From assembly GCA_039812765.1 (NCBI GenBank), contig JBDIBF010000047.1, forward strand, positions 1 to 23,076: a stretch of DNA of 23,076 nt. Direction: 5' to 3'. The number at the start of each line of letters is the position of its first letter. The first letter of the stretch is position 1. The position numbers and the translations under genes are program-made. The notes below the pieces were generated by a model that had not been told where the DNA came from, did not search any database, and saw only the letters and a program-made list of their open reading frames with translations. Source of the DNA: JADJVL01 sp039812765 (GTDB lineage Bacteria; Acidobacteriota; Holophagae; Holophagales; Holophagaceae). Below are positions 15,636 through 23,076 of this stretch, in pieces.

Positions 15636-15688
15636 TGTAATCACCTGTCTTGAGAGAATTTTTCTCTTCCATTCCCACCGAGGCCTAT

Positions 15689-18600
15689 ATGCGGCAAAGG
15701 AATGACTTCTTGCTGAAAGCCCTCCCGGCCGTCCTCGGGCTCGTCCTTGCCGGCTGTGGAGGGGGGTCCAAGGTCACCAGCGGGAGCGAGGTGCGCCGGG
15801 GCAACACTCTGCCCACGGTCACGGACGTTTCCTACGTGCCGACGGACGTCGTCCTGACGCGGTACAGCGTCTACACGTTCCAGGCAAAGGCCACCGATCC
15901 GGACATCGGCGATTCCATCTCCAAGTACGAGTGGGACTTCGGCGACAACGGCGGGCAGCTGATCCAGACCACGAGCGCCTCGGTGAACCACAGCTACACC
16001 CTGTCCGGCAACCAGACGGTGAGGGTGAGGGCCTATGACTCCAGCGGGCAGCCCGGCCCCTACCTCACCAGGACCGTCGAGGTGGACACCGCCCCCTCGC
16101 CGATCACGGTGGCCTTCACCAATCCCTCCGGCGCCCTCACGGCCCAGGCGGACCCCGGCGGCGGGGTGAACATCAACTTCTCCGTCCAGGTGGCCTCCAC
16201 CGGCCACGGGACGATCGGCCTTTCGAACGTGGCCTTCAGTCCGGGCGACGCGAACGCGGTCGTCACCCAGTCCATCGCCAACGGCGGCGGCCTCTTCTCC
16301 TTCACGGTCCGCTACAACGGGACCGGCACCGCGGGGACCCGCGTGGCGCACCCGACAGTGAAGGTGACCGATTCCACCGGCGTGAGCAGCGACCTGGTGA
16401 CCGGCCCCGACATCACGATCAACACCCTTTCCGGAGCCAACAACCGGCCCGTCATCACGATCACCAATCCCGCGGGCACCACTGTTTCCGCGTTCACTTC
16501 CAAGCCCGTATCCCTCGCGTTCACCCTGTCGGACCTCGACGGCGACACCCTCACCTACACCGTGGACTGGGGGGATGGAACGCCTGTGACCACCGGCACC
16601 GCGACCGGCACCGCCACGGGCTCGCCGCAAACGCTCACCCACACATTCCCTGATAGCTTCACCAGCTCGACCCAGGCCGTCACGGTGCGGGTCAACGCCA
16701 CCGACAGCCGATCGGTGAACGGCGCGGCCATCGAGCAGACCCGGATCTTCAACGTCACGTACAACACCTACCCCACGGCCATGATCACCACGCCCCAGGC
16801 CAGCGGAACGCTGCCCACCAACGGGGAGCTTCCCAGCAACTCCGCAATCGGGCTCTTCAATCCTCCCGGTCCGAACGATCCCGACCTGGTGGTCATCCCC
16901 AGTGGCGGCAAGATTCTCTTCCGCGGCACCGGGACCGTCCCGGGCAGCGGGGACGCCAGCCTGTCTTATGCCTGGACCTTCCAGGGCGGGGTGCCATCCA
17001 GCTCGAACCAGGCCGACCCTGGCGAGGTGGTCTTCAGCGCCAGTGCGGGGACCATCACACCCTACCTAGTTGAATTGAAAGTCAAGGACGCCTTCGGACG
17101 CAGCTCGGACAACGGTCCCCTGGCCAGCCGGAAGACTTATCGGAAGTGGGTGATCGTCGACGGCACGAACACCCAGAGCTTCAACATCACGCTTCTCTAC
17201 CGCCTGAAGGCGGACAACAACGCGGTGGCCAGCCTCTCCCCTGCGCGCACCGCGGCCAACGGTCTCGGCGCGACGCTCACGATCTTCCAGGACGGGCTTA
17301 TCAATACCTTCAGGGTCTCCGATCCCTCCGGCCAGGCCCAGGCCCAGATCCCGGTCCGCTCCAATCTCCCCTTCTACGTCCAGATCCCGGGATTCGGCGT
17401 GGACTCGACCGGCTACCTGTTGCGCATCCCCAACGCCCCCACAGGCCCCTTCGCCGACCCCAGCCTCGGCACCATCGTGGACTCCACCCGTTCCAGCTTC
17501 GGGTTCGAAAACGCGGCTCCACCTTACAACCCGACCCTGCAGCTCGTGACCGGACAGGGCTTCGCCCCAGAGAACTCCAATCCCGCTGAGCGCCGCCTCC
17601 AGGGCTACGTGAACGGCGACCTGGTCATCGGCAATACCCCGCCGAACACGCGCTGGCTGGACCGCCTCTCCATCCCCCTGGACTCCGGCGACACCTTGGG
17701 AGCCCTCAACCAGTGGGTCCAGGGCAGCAACGTCGTGTACGCCTTCAGCGGCCTCCGCGGCAACCAGAGCTTCGCCGAGTGGACCGGCTTCCTGCTGGCC
17801 CCCACCACGAACAGCCTGGGCGAGGCCCCCGTACCTGACCCCACCACCACGCCAGGGTCGCCCGGGAACATGGGCTTCGTGCTCGACGGGCCGAAATACA
17901 CGGCGGACAACGCGAAGTCCGACACCTTCGCGGCCTGGGCATTCCAGGCCTTCAGGATCCCCGGGGGCGTGACGGATCCCTACGACATCACGATTTCCGG
18001 CTCGACGAACCCGTCCACCACCGCCCTCCTGGCGCCCACGGCCATGGATCCGGCCGTGGCCTCCATGTTCTCCCAGGCGGTGTACGCGACCCCCGGGGCC
18101 GTGCCCTTCCAGGGCGGCATCAACGGCCTGCCGGTCCCCTATGACGGCAATGACCCCGACCGCGTCCCCAACCAGAGCCGGACCTACTACTTCGCCCCGA
18201 CCCGCACGATCTTCTCCATGTCGGAATACCTTTGGACGAAGGTGTGGGCGCGCCCGCTCGTGCTCAACCAGGCATCGCTCTCCTACCTGGATGACATCAG
18301 CACCTTCGCCTACTTCAGGAACAGCAACCCCACCGCCTGGCCCAAGCTCTCGGGGATCGCGCCCGACAACTCCGGCTTCGACCTCACCGCCCGGGGCGGC
18401 CCCGGGTTCACCAATGCCTCCCCGGTGGCCGTGAACGGCGGAACGCCCAGCAACACCGGGGTCGGCCGCTTCTTCTGGGCCGCCTACGCACCCTACTACA
18501 ACAGTGCCACCGGATCCGCCATCAGCCGGACCTGGCTCGCCGATGACCTGACCTCCCAGCCGCCGCTCGCGGTCTCGGGGGCCTCCACCGACGCGGTCCA

Positions 18601-19204
18601 GATCTTCGGCTTCGCGCCTCCCCTCGACACTGTCGTCGACAAGCGCGGTCGCAACGCCAACGGCGGGCTGACCGGCAGCAGCACCGGCGGCTACCGGGTC
18701 ACCTGGTACAACCCGACCCGCGACGCGAACGGCAACCCCGTACCCCCCGACTTCTGGGTGGTCGAACTCAGGACCGGCACGACCCAGCACTTCCTGCTCC
18801 CGGGGAGCTTCCCGGCCGGGACCCAGTCCACCGCGGACCTGATCCTCACCGATGCCCGGACCTACCTCCCCAGCGGCCGCAGCGCGGCCGATGGCCCGGC
18901 CCCGGGGGGCACGGACAAGGTCGCCCCCGGCTACTGCTGGTTCGACATCCCGCTGGAGCTGCGCCCCACTTCCGGCACGGCTTCCCTCGTGGTCTACGGC
19001 ATCAAGTCCATCCTCAAGAACCACCCCGCCCCCGGCGCCCGGGCCCTCAACCGGCCTGACTGGATCGACGCCATCAAGACAGCCTCGGCGACGATGCGCG
19101 TGCTCCCCGGCGGCGTGAACGTGAACAACGCCCACAAGATCCCATTCAACTACCACTGGGACATCGTGGTCGTGAACGGCCCCCTCACCCTGGTGGCACC
19201 CTGA
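15689..19204 (+). CDS. Large PKD-domain lipoprotein with unrecognised C-terminal region
   Basis: The 1171-aa product begins with a lipoprotein signal: MRQRNDFLLK, a hydrophobic stretch and the lipobox LAGC (20-23), with Cys23 as the lipidated residue. Ala/Gly at and after the lipobox suggest export to the outer membrane. PKD/Ig-like modules follow at about 41-134 (KYEWDFGDNGG, the usual WDFGD), 252-358 (TVDWGDGTPV) and 363-490 (SYAWTFQGG). Between them, 135-250 looks like a further beta-sandwich. About 680 residues from 495 on have no domain I recognise; they contain many Asn/Thr/Pro and almost no Cys. The ATG at 15689 is chosen over a TTG at 15650 because of the GAGG and the signal peptide. 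An adhesive, carbohydrate-binding or scaffold role is plausible only. The barrel gene follows after 71 bp. Confidence 0.82.
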   Translation: MRQRNDFLLKALPAVLGLVLAGCGGGSKVTSGSEVRRGNTLPTVTDVSYVPTDVVLTRYSVYTFQAKATDPDIGDSISKYEWDFGDNGGQLIQTTSASVNHSYTLSGNQTVRVRAYDSSGQPGPYLTRTVEVDTAPSPITVAFTNPSGALTAQADPGGGVNINFSVQVASTGHGTIGLSNVAFSPGDANAVVTQSIANGGGLFSFTVRYNGTGTAGTRVAHPTVKVTDSTGVSSDLVTGPDITINTLSGANNRPVITITNPAGTTVSAFTSKPVSLAFTLSDLDGDTLTYTVDWGDGTPVTTGTATGTATGSPQTLTHTFPDSFTSSTQAVTVRVNATDSRSVNGAAIEQTRIFNVTYNTYPTAMITTPQASGTLPTNGELPSNSAIGLFNPPGPNDPDLVVIPSGGKILFRGTGTVPGSGDASLSYAWTFQGGVPSSSNQADPGEVVFSASAGTITPYLVELKVKDAFGRSSDNGPLASRKTYRKWVIVDGTNTQSFNITLLYRLKADNNAVASLSPARTAANGLGATLTIFQDGLINTFRVSDPSGQAQAQIPVRSNLPFYVQIPGFGVDSTGYLLRIPNAPTGPFADPSLGTIVDSTRSSFGFENAAPPYNPTLQLVTGQGFAPENSNPAERRLQGYVNGDLVIGNTPPNTRWLDRLSIPLDSGDTLGALNQWVQGSNVVYAFSGLRGNQSFAEWTGFLLAPTTNSLGEAPVPDPTTTPGSPGNMGFVLDGPKYTADNAKSDTFAAWAFQAFRIPGGVTDPYDITISGSTNPSTTALLAPTAMDPAVASMFSQAVYATPGAVPFQGGINGLPVPYDGNDPDRVPNQSRTYYFAPTRTIFSMSEYLWTKVWARPLVLNQASLSYLDDISTFAYFRNSNPTAWPKLSGIAPDNSGFDLTARGGPGFTNASPVAVNGGTPSNTGVGRFFWAAYAPYYNSATGSAISRTWLADDLTSQPPLAVSGASTDAVQIFGFAPPLDTVVDKRGRNANGGLTGSSTGGYRVTWYNPTRDANGNPVPPDFWVVELRTGTTQHFLLPGSFPAGTQSTADLILTDARTYLPSGRSAADGPAPGGTDKVAPGYCWFDIPLELRPTSGTASLVVYGIKSILKNHPAPGARALNRPDWIDAIKTASATMRVLPGGVNVNNAHKIPFNYHWDIVVVNGPLTLVAP
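16591..16622 (+). repeat. Short in-frame repeat TGTATGTATG inside the lipoprotein gene
   Basis: Repeats of an ACCGGCACCGC-like unit encode Thr-Gly-Thr-Ala-Thr-Gly-Thr-Ala-Thr-Gly at residues 302-311 of the lipoprotein, in a loop after the DWGDG of the second PKD-like module. Copy-number change in units of 12 bases would keep the frame and alter only loop length. Confidence 0.6.
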
Positions 19205-19275
19205 TTGCACCAGTCCAGACCGCGACAACCCCTTGACGCCTGCCCTCGCTTCCCATTCCTAGCCCAGGAGGTCCT

Positions 19276-19956
19276 GTGAAGAAGCTCAGCCTATTGACCG
19301 CCGCCCTCAGCGCCGGCGCCCTCTTGGGGCAGTCCCCTGCCGGGGAGGCCCGCATCCAGATCTTCGGTGACTTCACGCGCCCCTCCGAGCAGGTCATCGC
19401 GCAGATCGGGAGCACGGGAGTGACGGACCAGGCCAAGGCCCAGACCGGCTTCGGGATCCGCTTCATGGGCGAGCTCCCTGGCACCAGCAACTGGTTCTAC
19501 CAGATCGGCGGGCGCCTCGAATCCACCTCGAAGTTCGAGACCAACGGCCCCGTCTCCCCCGGTGTCTCCGTGGACGCCACGGACGTCAAGTTCGGCTACT
19601 CCTACTGGGTCGCCGGCATCAGCTACCTCTGGGAGTTCGGCAACTTCAGCCTGGGCACCCACCTCGAGGGTCGGGGGGAGGCCCTGTCCACCAAGGGCTA
19701 CCTCTTCGTTTCCGGCGGTACCGGTAGCGGTCCTGTCGAGCACAAGGCGACCTACCTCCGCCCCTGGTTCCGCGTCAGCGGCGACTGGTCCTGGAAGGCC
19801 GGTGGAACCCAGCCCTTCGTCGGACTGGATGCCAGCGTCGCCATCACCAAGACTTCCCAGAACACGGTCATGGGCCTGACGGTGATCGACGACCGGAACC
19901 TCAAGTCCATGGCGCCCAACGCCAGTTTCGGCATCTACCTCGGCCTGAAGTTCTGA
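19276..19956 (+). CDS. Small outer-membrane beta-barrel protein, exported
   Basis: The 226-aa product starts with a signal peptide (MKKLSLLTAALSAGALLGQS, cut after about residue 20-25). It then shows alternating hydrophobic/polar strands rich in Tyr, Trp, Phe and Gly, such as FYQIGGRLEST, VKFGYSYWVAGISYLWEF, FSLGTHLEGRG and YLRPWFRVSGDWSW. It ends ASFGIYLGLKF with a terminal Phe, the usual BAM signal. Eight to ten strands would fit this length, too few for a general porin, so a small OmpA/OmpW-like or structural barrel is likely. The start is GTG at 19276, supported by AGGAGG 4 bases upstream. It follows the PKD lipoprotein by 71 bp on the same strand, so they may be one transcription unit and may interact at the outer membrane. 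Function not recognised. Confidence 0.8.
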   Translation: MKKLSLLTAALSAGALLGQSPAGEARIQIFGDFTRPSEQVIAQIGSTGVTDQAKAQTGFGIRFMGELPGTSNWFYQIGGRLESTSKFETNGPVSPGVSVDATDVKFGYSYWVAGISYLWEFGNFSLGTHLEGRGEALSTKGYLFVSGGTGSGPVEHKATYLRPWFRVSGDWSWKAGGTQPFVGLDASVAITKTSQNTVMGLTVIDDRNLKSMAPNASFGIYLGLKF

Positions 19957-19970
19957 CCGCGATCCCCTCC

Positions 19971-20001
19971 CGCCAGCCCACGGTTCGACCGGGGGCTGGC
20001 G
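19971..20001. terminator. Bidirectional terminator-type hairpin between convergent genes
   Basis: CGCCAGCCC (19971-19979) and GGGCTGGCG (19993-20001) form a perfect 9-bp stem. The loop contains an additional CGGT-TCG-ACCG stem. It lies between the barrel stop (19956) and the GH44 gene stop (20005), the place for a shared terminator. No T-run exists on either side. Confidence 0.6.
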
Positions 20002-20004
20002 CGT

Positions 20005-23000
20005 TCAGGGGCGGAACACCAGCACGGTGGCGCTCCAGGCCGGAAGCGTGAGCCGCAGCGCGTTCCGGAGGGTCAGCGGAACGTCCGCCTGCCGCTGGGG
20101 GATGGCCGAACCGCCGCTGACCGGGGAGGCGGCGGTCAGCTGGTAGACCTCGACACGGCTAAAGAGCTGGGTGTGCGTCAGGGCCAGCCCGGCGGAGTGC
20201 GTGACGCTGTCCTTGTTGAGGAGGACGGCCACCACCCTGGCAGGGCTGCCGGTGTCCAGGCTTCCGTAGACGCTGCCCATGGCGTTGTCGCTCACCGTGG
20301 CGCTGAAGCTCATGTCCCCGAAGGCGCCGCCGGAGCCATCGTAGTTCCGGTAGAGGCGGAAGGCTCCGTAGCTGAAGGCGCGGTTCGAGGCGAGAGGCCA
20401 CATGTTCGCCGCGAAAACGCCCTCCCGGCCGAAAGCGCCCAACGTGTCGGCCTGGGCCAGGCCACCGCTGATGTGGTCCTCGCCGCCGTGGTTGTATTCG
20501 CTGAAGGCCAGCAGGGTGCCGGGATACCTGGTGGCGATCTTGTCCATCATCCGGGGGATGAGGCGGATGGGGCCGAGGGTCGACCACTGCGTGATCCAGC
20601 TCGTCTCGGTGTACGCGGGATCCCAGAGGCTGCGGGGCGCCTGGATCCGCGCCGCGGCCACCGCGGCGCTGTTGTCACCGCCGGCCACGCGCTGGCCGCC
20701 GCCCTGGGCCTCGGAGTACCAGTGCAGGTCCAGCACGTCCAGGAGCCGCCGCCCCTGGGTCGAGGAGGCGGACTGGAACTGGGCGAGGTAGGTCTCCAGG
20801 AAGTCCCGTCCGCCGGCGTCCGGGGCGTCCTGGAGATTCACGAAGCCGTTCCAGCCGTAGCTCGCGGGCCCGAAGACCAGGGCCTGCGGCACCACGTCCT
20901 TGATGGCGCCGGCCAAGGCGATGCTTGCGGGGATGAGCTGGTCGTAGCGCAGCTTGCTCCGCTGCACCTCCAGGTGCGTGCTGTTCCAGAGGTCCGGCTC
21001 GTTGTCGAGCATGTAGAAGATGGGACGCGCCGGGTCGGTGCGGGCCGTAGGGAAGCGCCCGTCCAGCCACCACACGAACTCGTCCTGGTACACCTTCCCG
21101 TCCGAGGCGCTCGGCGGGTTCGAGAAGGCCGCGCCTTTCTTCGCCTGGGAAGGGAGGAAGCGGGAGCTGACCGGCTGGCTGACATCCACGTTCCCGTTCT
21201 TGTCGGCGGCGACCCAGCCCTGCAGGGGGACCGTGACGATCATCCCCGCGCCGGCAGTCTGGGCGTTGGCCACGAAGGGCCGAACGGCCTCACCTGGCGT
21301 ACTGCTCGCGCTGAGGTACCCGTCGTTGCTGTAGGGGCCCCAGTCCGAGCCCGCATTGGAAGCGTTGGTCTCCCAGTTGTAGGCCGTCCAGCGATTGCCG
21401 CCCAGCCGGCCCAGGGTGGTGCCCGGGGCCATCGAGCCGTCCCACACGCCGCCGTTGTAGCCGTAGATCCAGCGGGAGATGGGGTGGACCGCCTGGCCCG
21501 TGTGGAGGGTGAAGCGCAGGTCCGCGCTGCCGGGGTCGTCGGGGGTGATGAAGGAGGCCCCTGAGACCGTGACGGTCACCGTCCGCGTGACCGCGCCGCC
21601 CTCGTTCGTCGCCGTTAGGGTGTAGGTGGTGGTGGCGCCTGGATGGACGGAGACTGCGGTGGCCCCGCCGGTCACCACCCCGACCTCCGGGCTGATGATC
21701 ACCGTGCTGGCGCCCGTGACGGTGAAGCTGAGGGTGGAGGCCTGCCCCGCGGCCACCGTGGCCGGGGAGGCGGAGAAGACGGTGATGGAAGGCGGCGCGC
21801 CCGCGGGCACGGAGGTGTAGATCGTGCCCATCCTCACCACTTCCAGGTCGGAACCCTTCACCCTGGAGAGTTCCGCGATGGCCGAGTTGTTCCAGCGCTC
21901 GTCCGGAGCGCCCGAGATGTACCAGTCGGAGCCGTTGTCCGCGAGGATCATGCCGTAGGTCTTCAGTGCCTGGAGCACCGCCTGGGTGGTGGGGCTGAAT
22001 CCGCTGATGTCGTAGCCCGCCTTGAGGCGCACGCGCATGCCCATGGGCGGGCGCGCGGGATCGGTGCTGCTGGAGGCCCAGTGGGTCGCGGGAGGGGTGA
22101 AGGCCTTCCGCGTCAGGTTGGCGGTGAAGCGCAGGGCATGCCGGATCTGGCCGGCGGCCGCCTCGTCGTAGCGCACGAGGCCGGGGAAGACCGGCAGCCC
22201 GGCCGCATCGGCGGAGGTCCATCCCAGGGGCCGACGGGTGTCCCCCTTCAGGTCCCACACCGTGGCGCTGTCGGCCTTCCAGGAGGCGCCCCCCCCGACG
22301 GGGAAGGCGCGGTAGAGCTCGTAGAGGGTGCAGGTGTCCCGGTCCAGCACCAGCACATGGCGGTCCCCGTCGTTGGGTACCGCGGGATCCCCCTCGATCG
22401 GGGCCGTCGAGGGGACCGGATAGGGGCCGGGGTCGCTCTCGTCCCCATAGGCCGTGAAGGTGATGGGCACCTTGGGCTGGCCCGACACCACCACGTAGGG
22501 GATGCCGATTTTCCCCCCGGCCCAGAGCCCCGCGCCATAGTCCCCCTTGAGGCCCTTGGAGGCCCCGATGGTGGCGATGAGAGTGGCGGAATTGGGATCC
22601 ACGGGCAGGCCGCTGATGTCCTGGTTCCAGGCGCTCGAGGCCGCGAAGACCTGGGTGCCCTTCAAGTCCGCCCCCACCCCGAGGTCCATGCCGGAGCAGG
22701 AGGCCGGGGCCGGGGGCAGCACGGTCACCGTGGCCGCTGAGGTGGTGGTGCCGGCGGCATTGACGGCGCTCAGGGTGTAGGTCGTGGTGGCCGTCGGGGT
22801 GACCCCGAGGCTCGTGCCCGTCACCGCGCCGATGCCCTGGTCCAGGACGAGCCCCGTGGCGCCGGTGACGGTCCAGGCGAGGGTCGCGGATTGCCCCTGG
22901 ATGAGGGTGGAGGGCGTGGCGGTGAAGCTGGCGATGACCGGGGGCTGCGGCGCCACCACGGTGACGGTGGCGGAAGCGGAGACGGATCCGGCGGCGTTGA

Positions 23001-23076
23001 TGGCGGTGAGGGTGTAGGTGGTGGTGGAGGCCGGGGAGACGGATCGGCTGGTGTTGCCGGTGACGTCGCCGAGGCC
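20005..23076 (-). CDS. Multidomain secreted protein: Ig-like repeats, uncharacterised domain and GH44 glycoside hydrolase, 5'-truncated by the window
   Basis: The reading frame is open to the window edge, giving at least 1023 residues without the N-terminus; a GTG at 22959 is internal, because Ig-like sequence continues upstream. Counting from the edge: part of one Ig-like repeat (1-41), a second (42-123), a conserved but unnamed domain (about 127-425, with YGDESDPGPYPVP and GWTSADAAGLP), a third Ig-like repeat (about 428-505) and GH44 (about 512-1023). GH44 enzymes cleave beta-1,4-glucans, xyloglucan or related polymers by a retaining mechanism. The likely acid/base is Glu693 in DNEPDLW and the nucleophile Glu860 in FSEYNHGG. 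A signal peptide is expected outside the window. Substrate cannot be read from sequence. Confidence 0.87.
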   Translation of the reverse strand, partial: GLGDVTGNTSRSVSPASTTTYTLTAINAAGSVSASATVTVVAPQPPVIASFTATPSTLIQGQSATLAWTVTGATGLVLDQGIGAVTGTSLGVTPTATTTYTLSAVNAAGTTTSAATVTVLPPAPASCSGMDLGVGADLKGTQVFAASSAWNQDISGLPVDPNSATLIATIGASKGLKGDYGAGLWAGGKIGIPYVVVSGQPKVPITFTAYGDESDPGPYPVPSTAPIEGDPAVPNDGDRHVLVLDRDTCTLYELYRAFPVGGGASWKADSATVWDLKGDTRRPLGWTSADAAGLPVFPGLVRYDEAAAGQIRHALRFTANLTRKAFTPPATHWASSSTDPARPPMGMRVRLKAGYDISGFSPTTQAVLQALKTYGMILADNGSDWYISGAPDERWNNSAIAELSRVKGSDLEVVRMGTIYTSVPAGAPPSITVFSASPATVAAGQASTLSFTVTGASTVIISPEVGVVTGGATAVSVHPGATTTYTLTATNEGGAVTRTVTVTVSGASFITPDDPGSADLRFTLHTGQAVHPISRWIYGYNGGVWDGSMAPGTTLGRLGGNRWTAYNWETNASNAGSDWGPYSNDGYLSASSTPGEAVRPFVANAQTAGAGMIVTVPLQGWVAADKNGNVDVSQPVSSRFLPSQAKKGAAFSNPPSASDGKVYQDEFVWWLDGRFPTARTDPARPIFYMLDNEPDLWNSTHLEVQRSKLRYDQLIPASIALAGAIKDVVPQALVFGPASYGWNGFVNLQDAPDAGGRDFLETYLAQFQSASSTQGRRLLDVLDLHWYSEAQGGGQRVAGGDNSAAVAAARIQAPRSLWDPAYTETSWITQWSTLGPIRLIPRMMDKIATRYPGTLLAFSEYNHGGEDHISGGLAQADTLGAFGREGVFAANMWPLASNRAFSYGAFRLYRNYDGSGGAFGDMSFSATVSDNAMGSVYGSLDTGSPARVVAVLLNKDSVTHSAGLALTHTQLFSRVEVYQLTAASPVSGGSAIPQRQADVPLTLRNALRLTLPAWSATVLVFRP

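Larger units (their letters stand above)
15422..15688. other. Intergenic region with nested hairpins and lower-GC promoter part
   Basis: No gene is credible here; a 69-codon open frame at 15444 lacks a ribosome site and any recognisable protein feature. The first half is GC-rich and can fold. GGCCCAG (15531-15537) pairs with CTGGGCC (15549-15555), but can alternatively pair its GGCCC with GGGCC at 15513-15517. The second half (about 15571-15665) is much more AT-rich than its surroundings and contains a promoter candidate and the leader of the lipoprotein gene. I did not recognise a known riboswitch. Confidence 0.5.

Noticed and set aside
15444..15653. Possible 69-aa protein between mqnD and the lipoprotein gene
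   Set aside because: No ribosome site, a composition that shifts abruptly with the local GC, and no resemblance to a known small protein. It spans both the hairpin region and the candidate promoter.
17066..19228. 720-codon minus-strand open frame opposite the PKD lipoprotein
   Set aside because: The lipoprotein strand has a signal peptide, lipobox and PKD motifs; the antisense translation is Gly/Val/Arg-rich with no recognisable feature.
19233..19261. TTGACG-17-TTCCTA as a separate promoter for the barrel gene
   Set aside because: The -10 is poor and the start of transcription would fall on or next to the Shine-Dalgarno, leaving no usable leader.

Overview
The window looks like a chromosomal segment of a GC-rich, Gram-negative bacterium. 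Overall GC is roughly two thirds, there is a lipoprotein signal with a lipobox, and there is an outer-membrane barrel ending in Phe. A Nfu-terminated SUF cluster, GTP-type PEP carboxykinase, an MqnD-like futalosine-pathway enzyme and a large Ig-like/GH44 secreted protein together resemble Acidobacteriota of the Holophagae type (Geothrix, Holophaga and relatives). That placement is inference from gene content and protein style; no rRNA marker is present.

Layout. 1-129 (+) is the C-terminal tail of an unidentified gene. 141-5897 (-) is a compact six-gene iron-sulfur assembly operon, sufB-sufC-sufD-sufS-sufU-nfu, with stop/start overlaps or gaps of a few bases. It is preceded by a promoter region containing an inverted repeat with IscR/Rrf2 type-1 operator geometry. 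6115-7986 (-) encodes a zinc-ribbon/coiled-coil/TPR protein. 8021-10675 (-) encodes a large iron-sulfur molybdopterin formate-dehydrogenase-like catalytic subunit without partner subunits here. 10764-12632 (-) is pckG. Divergent from it are a SafE/DsbD-like membrane protein (12797-13555), a small TPR protein, a flavin-reductase-like protein and an MqnD-like enzyme whose start codon overlaps the flavin reductase stop. After a 267-bp lower-GC gap come a 1171-aa PKD-type lipoprotein (15689-19204) and a small outer-membrane barrel (19276-19956). A strong hairpin separates this barrel from a convergent, incomplete gene (20005-23076, -) for a multidomain secreted protein: Ig-like repeats, an uncharacterised conserved domain, another Ig-like repeat and a C-terminal GH44 glycoside hydrolase.

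How it fits together. SufBCD is the scaffold/ATPase complex, SufS-SufU supplies sulfur, and Nfu carries clusters to clients; the multi-cluster formate dehydrogenase nearby would be one such client. PckG and MqnD are central metabolism (gluconeogenesis/anaplerosis and menaquinone). The right third is cell-surface and extracellular: a lipoprotein, a barrel and a probable polysaccharide-degrading enzyme. No mobile element, CRISPR array, tRNA or rRNA was recognised. The points most worth a second look are the putative Fe-S-responsive operator, the missing His-Cys3 cluster site in the formate dehydrogenase, the flavin reductase-MqnD coupling, the unrecognised C-terminal region of the PKD lipoprotein and the central domain of the GH44 protein.
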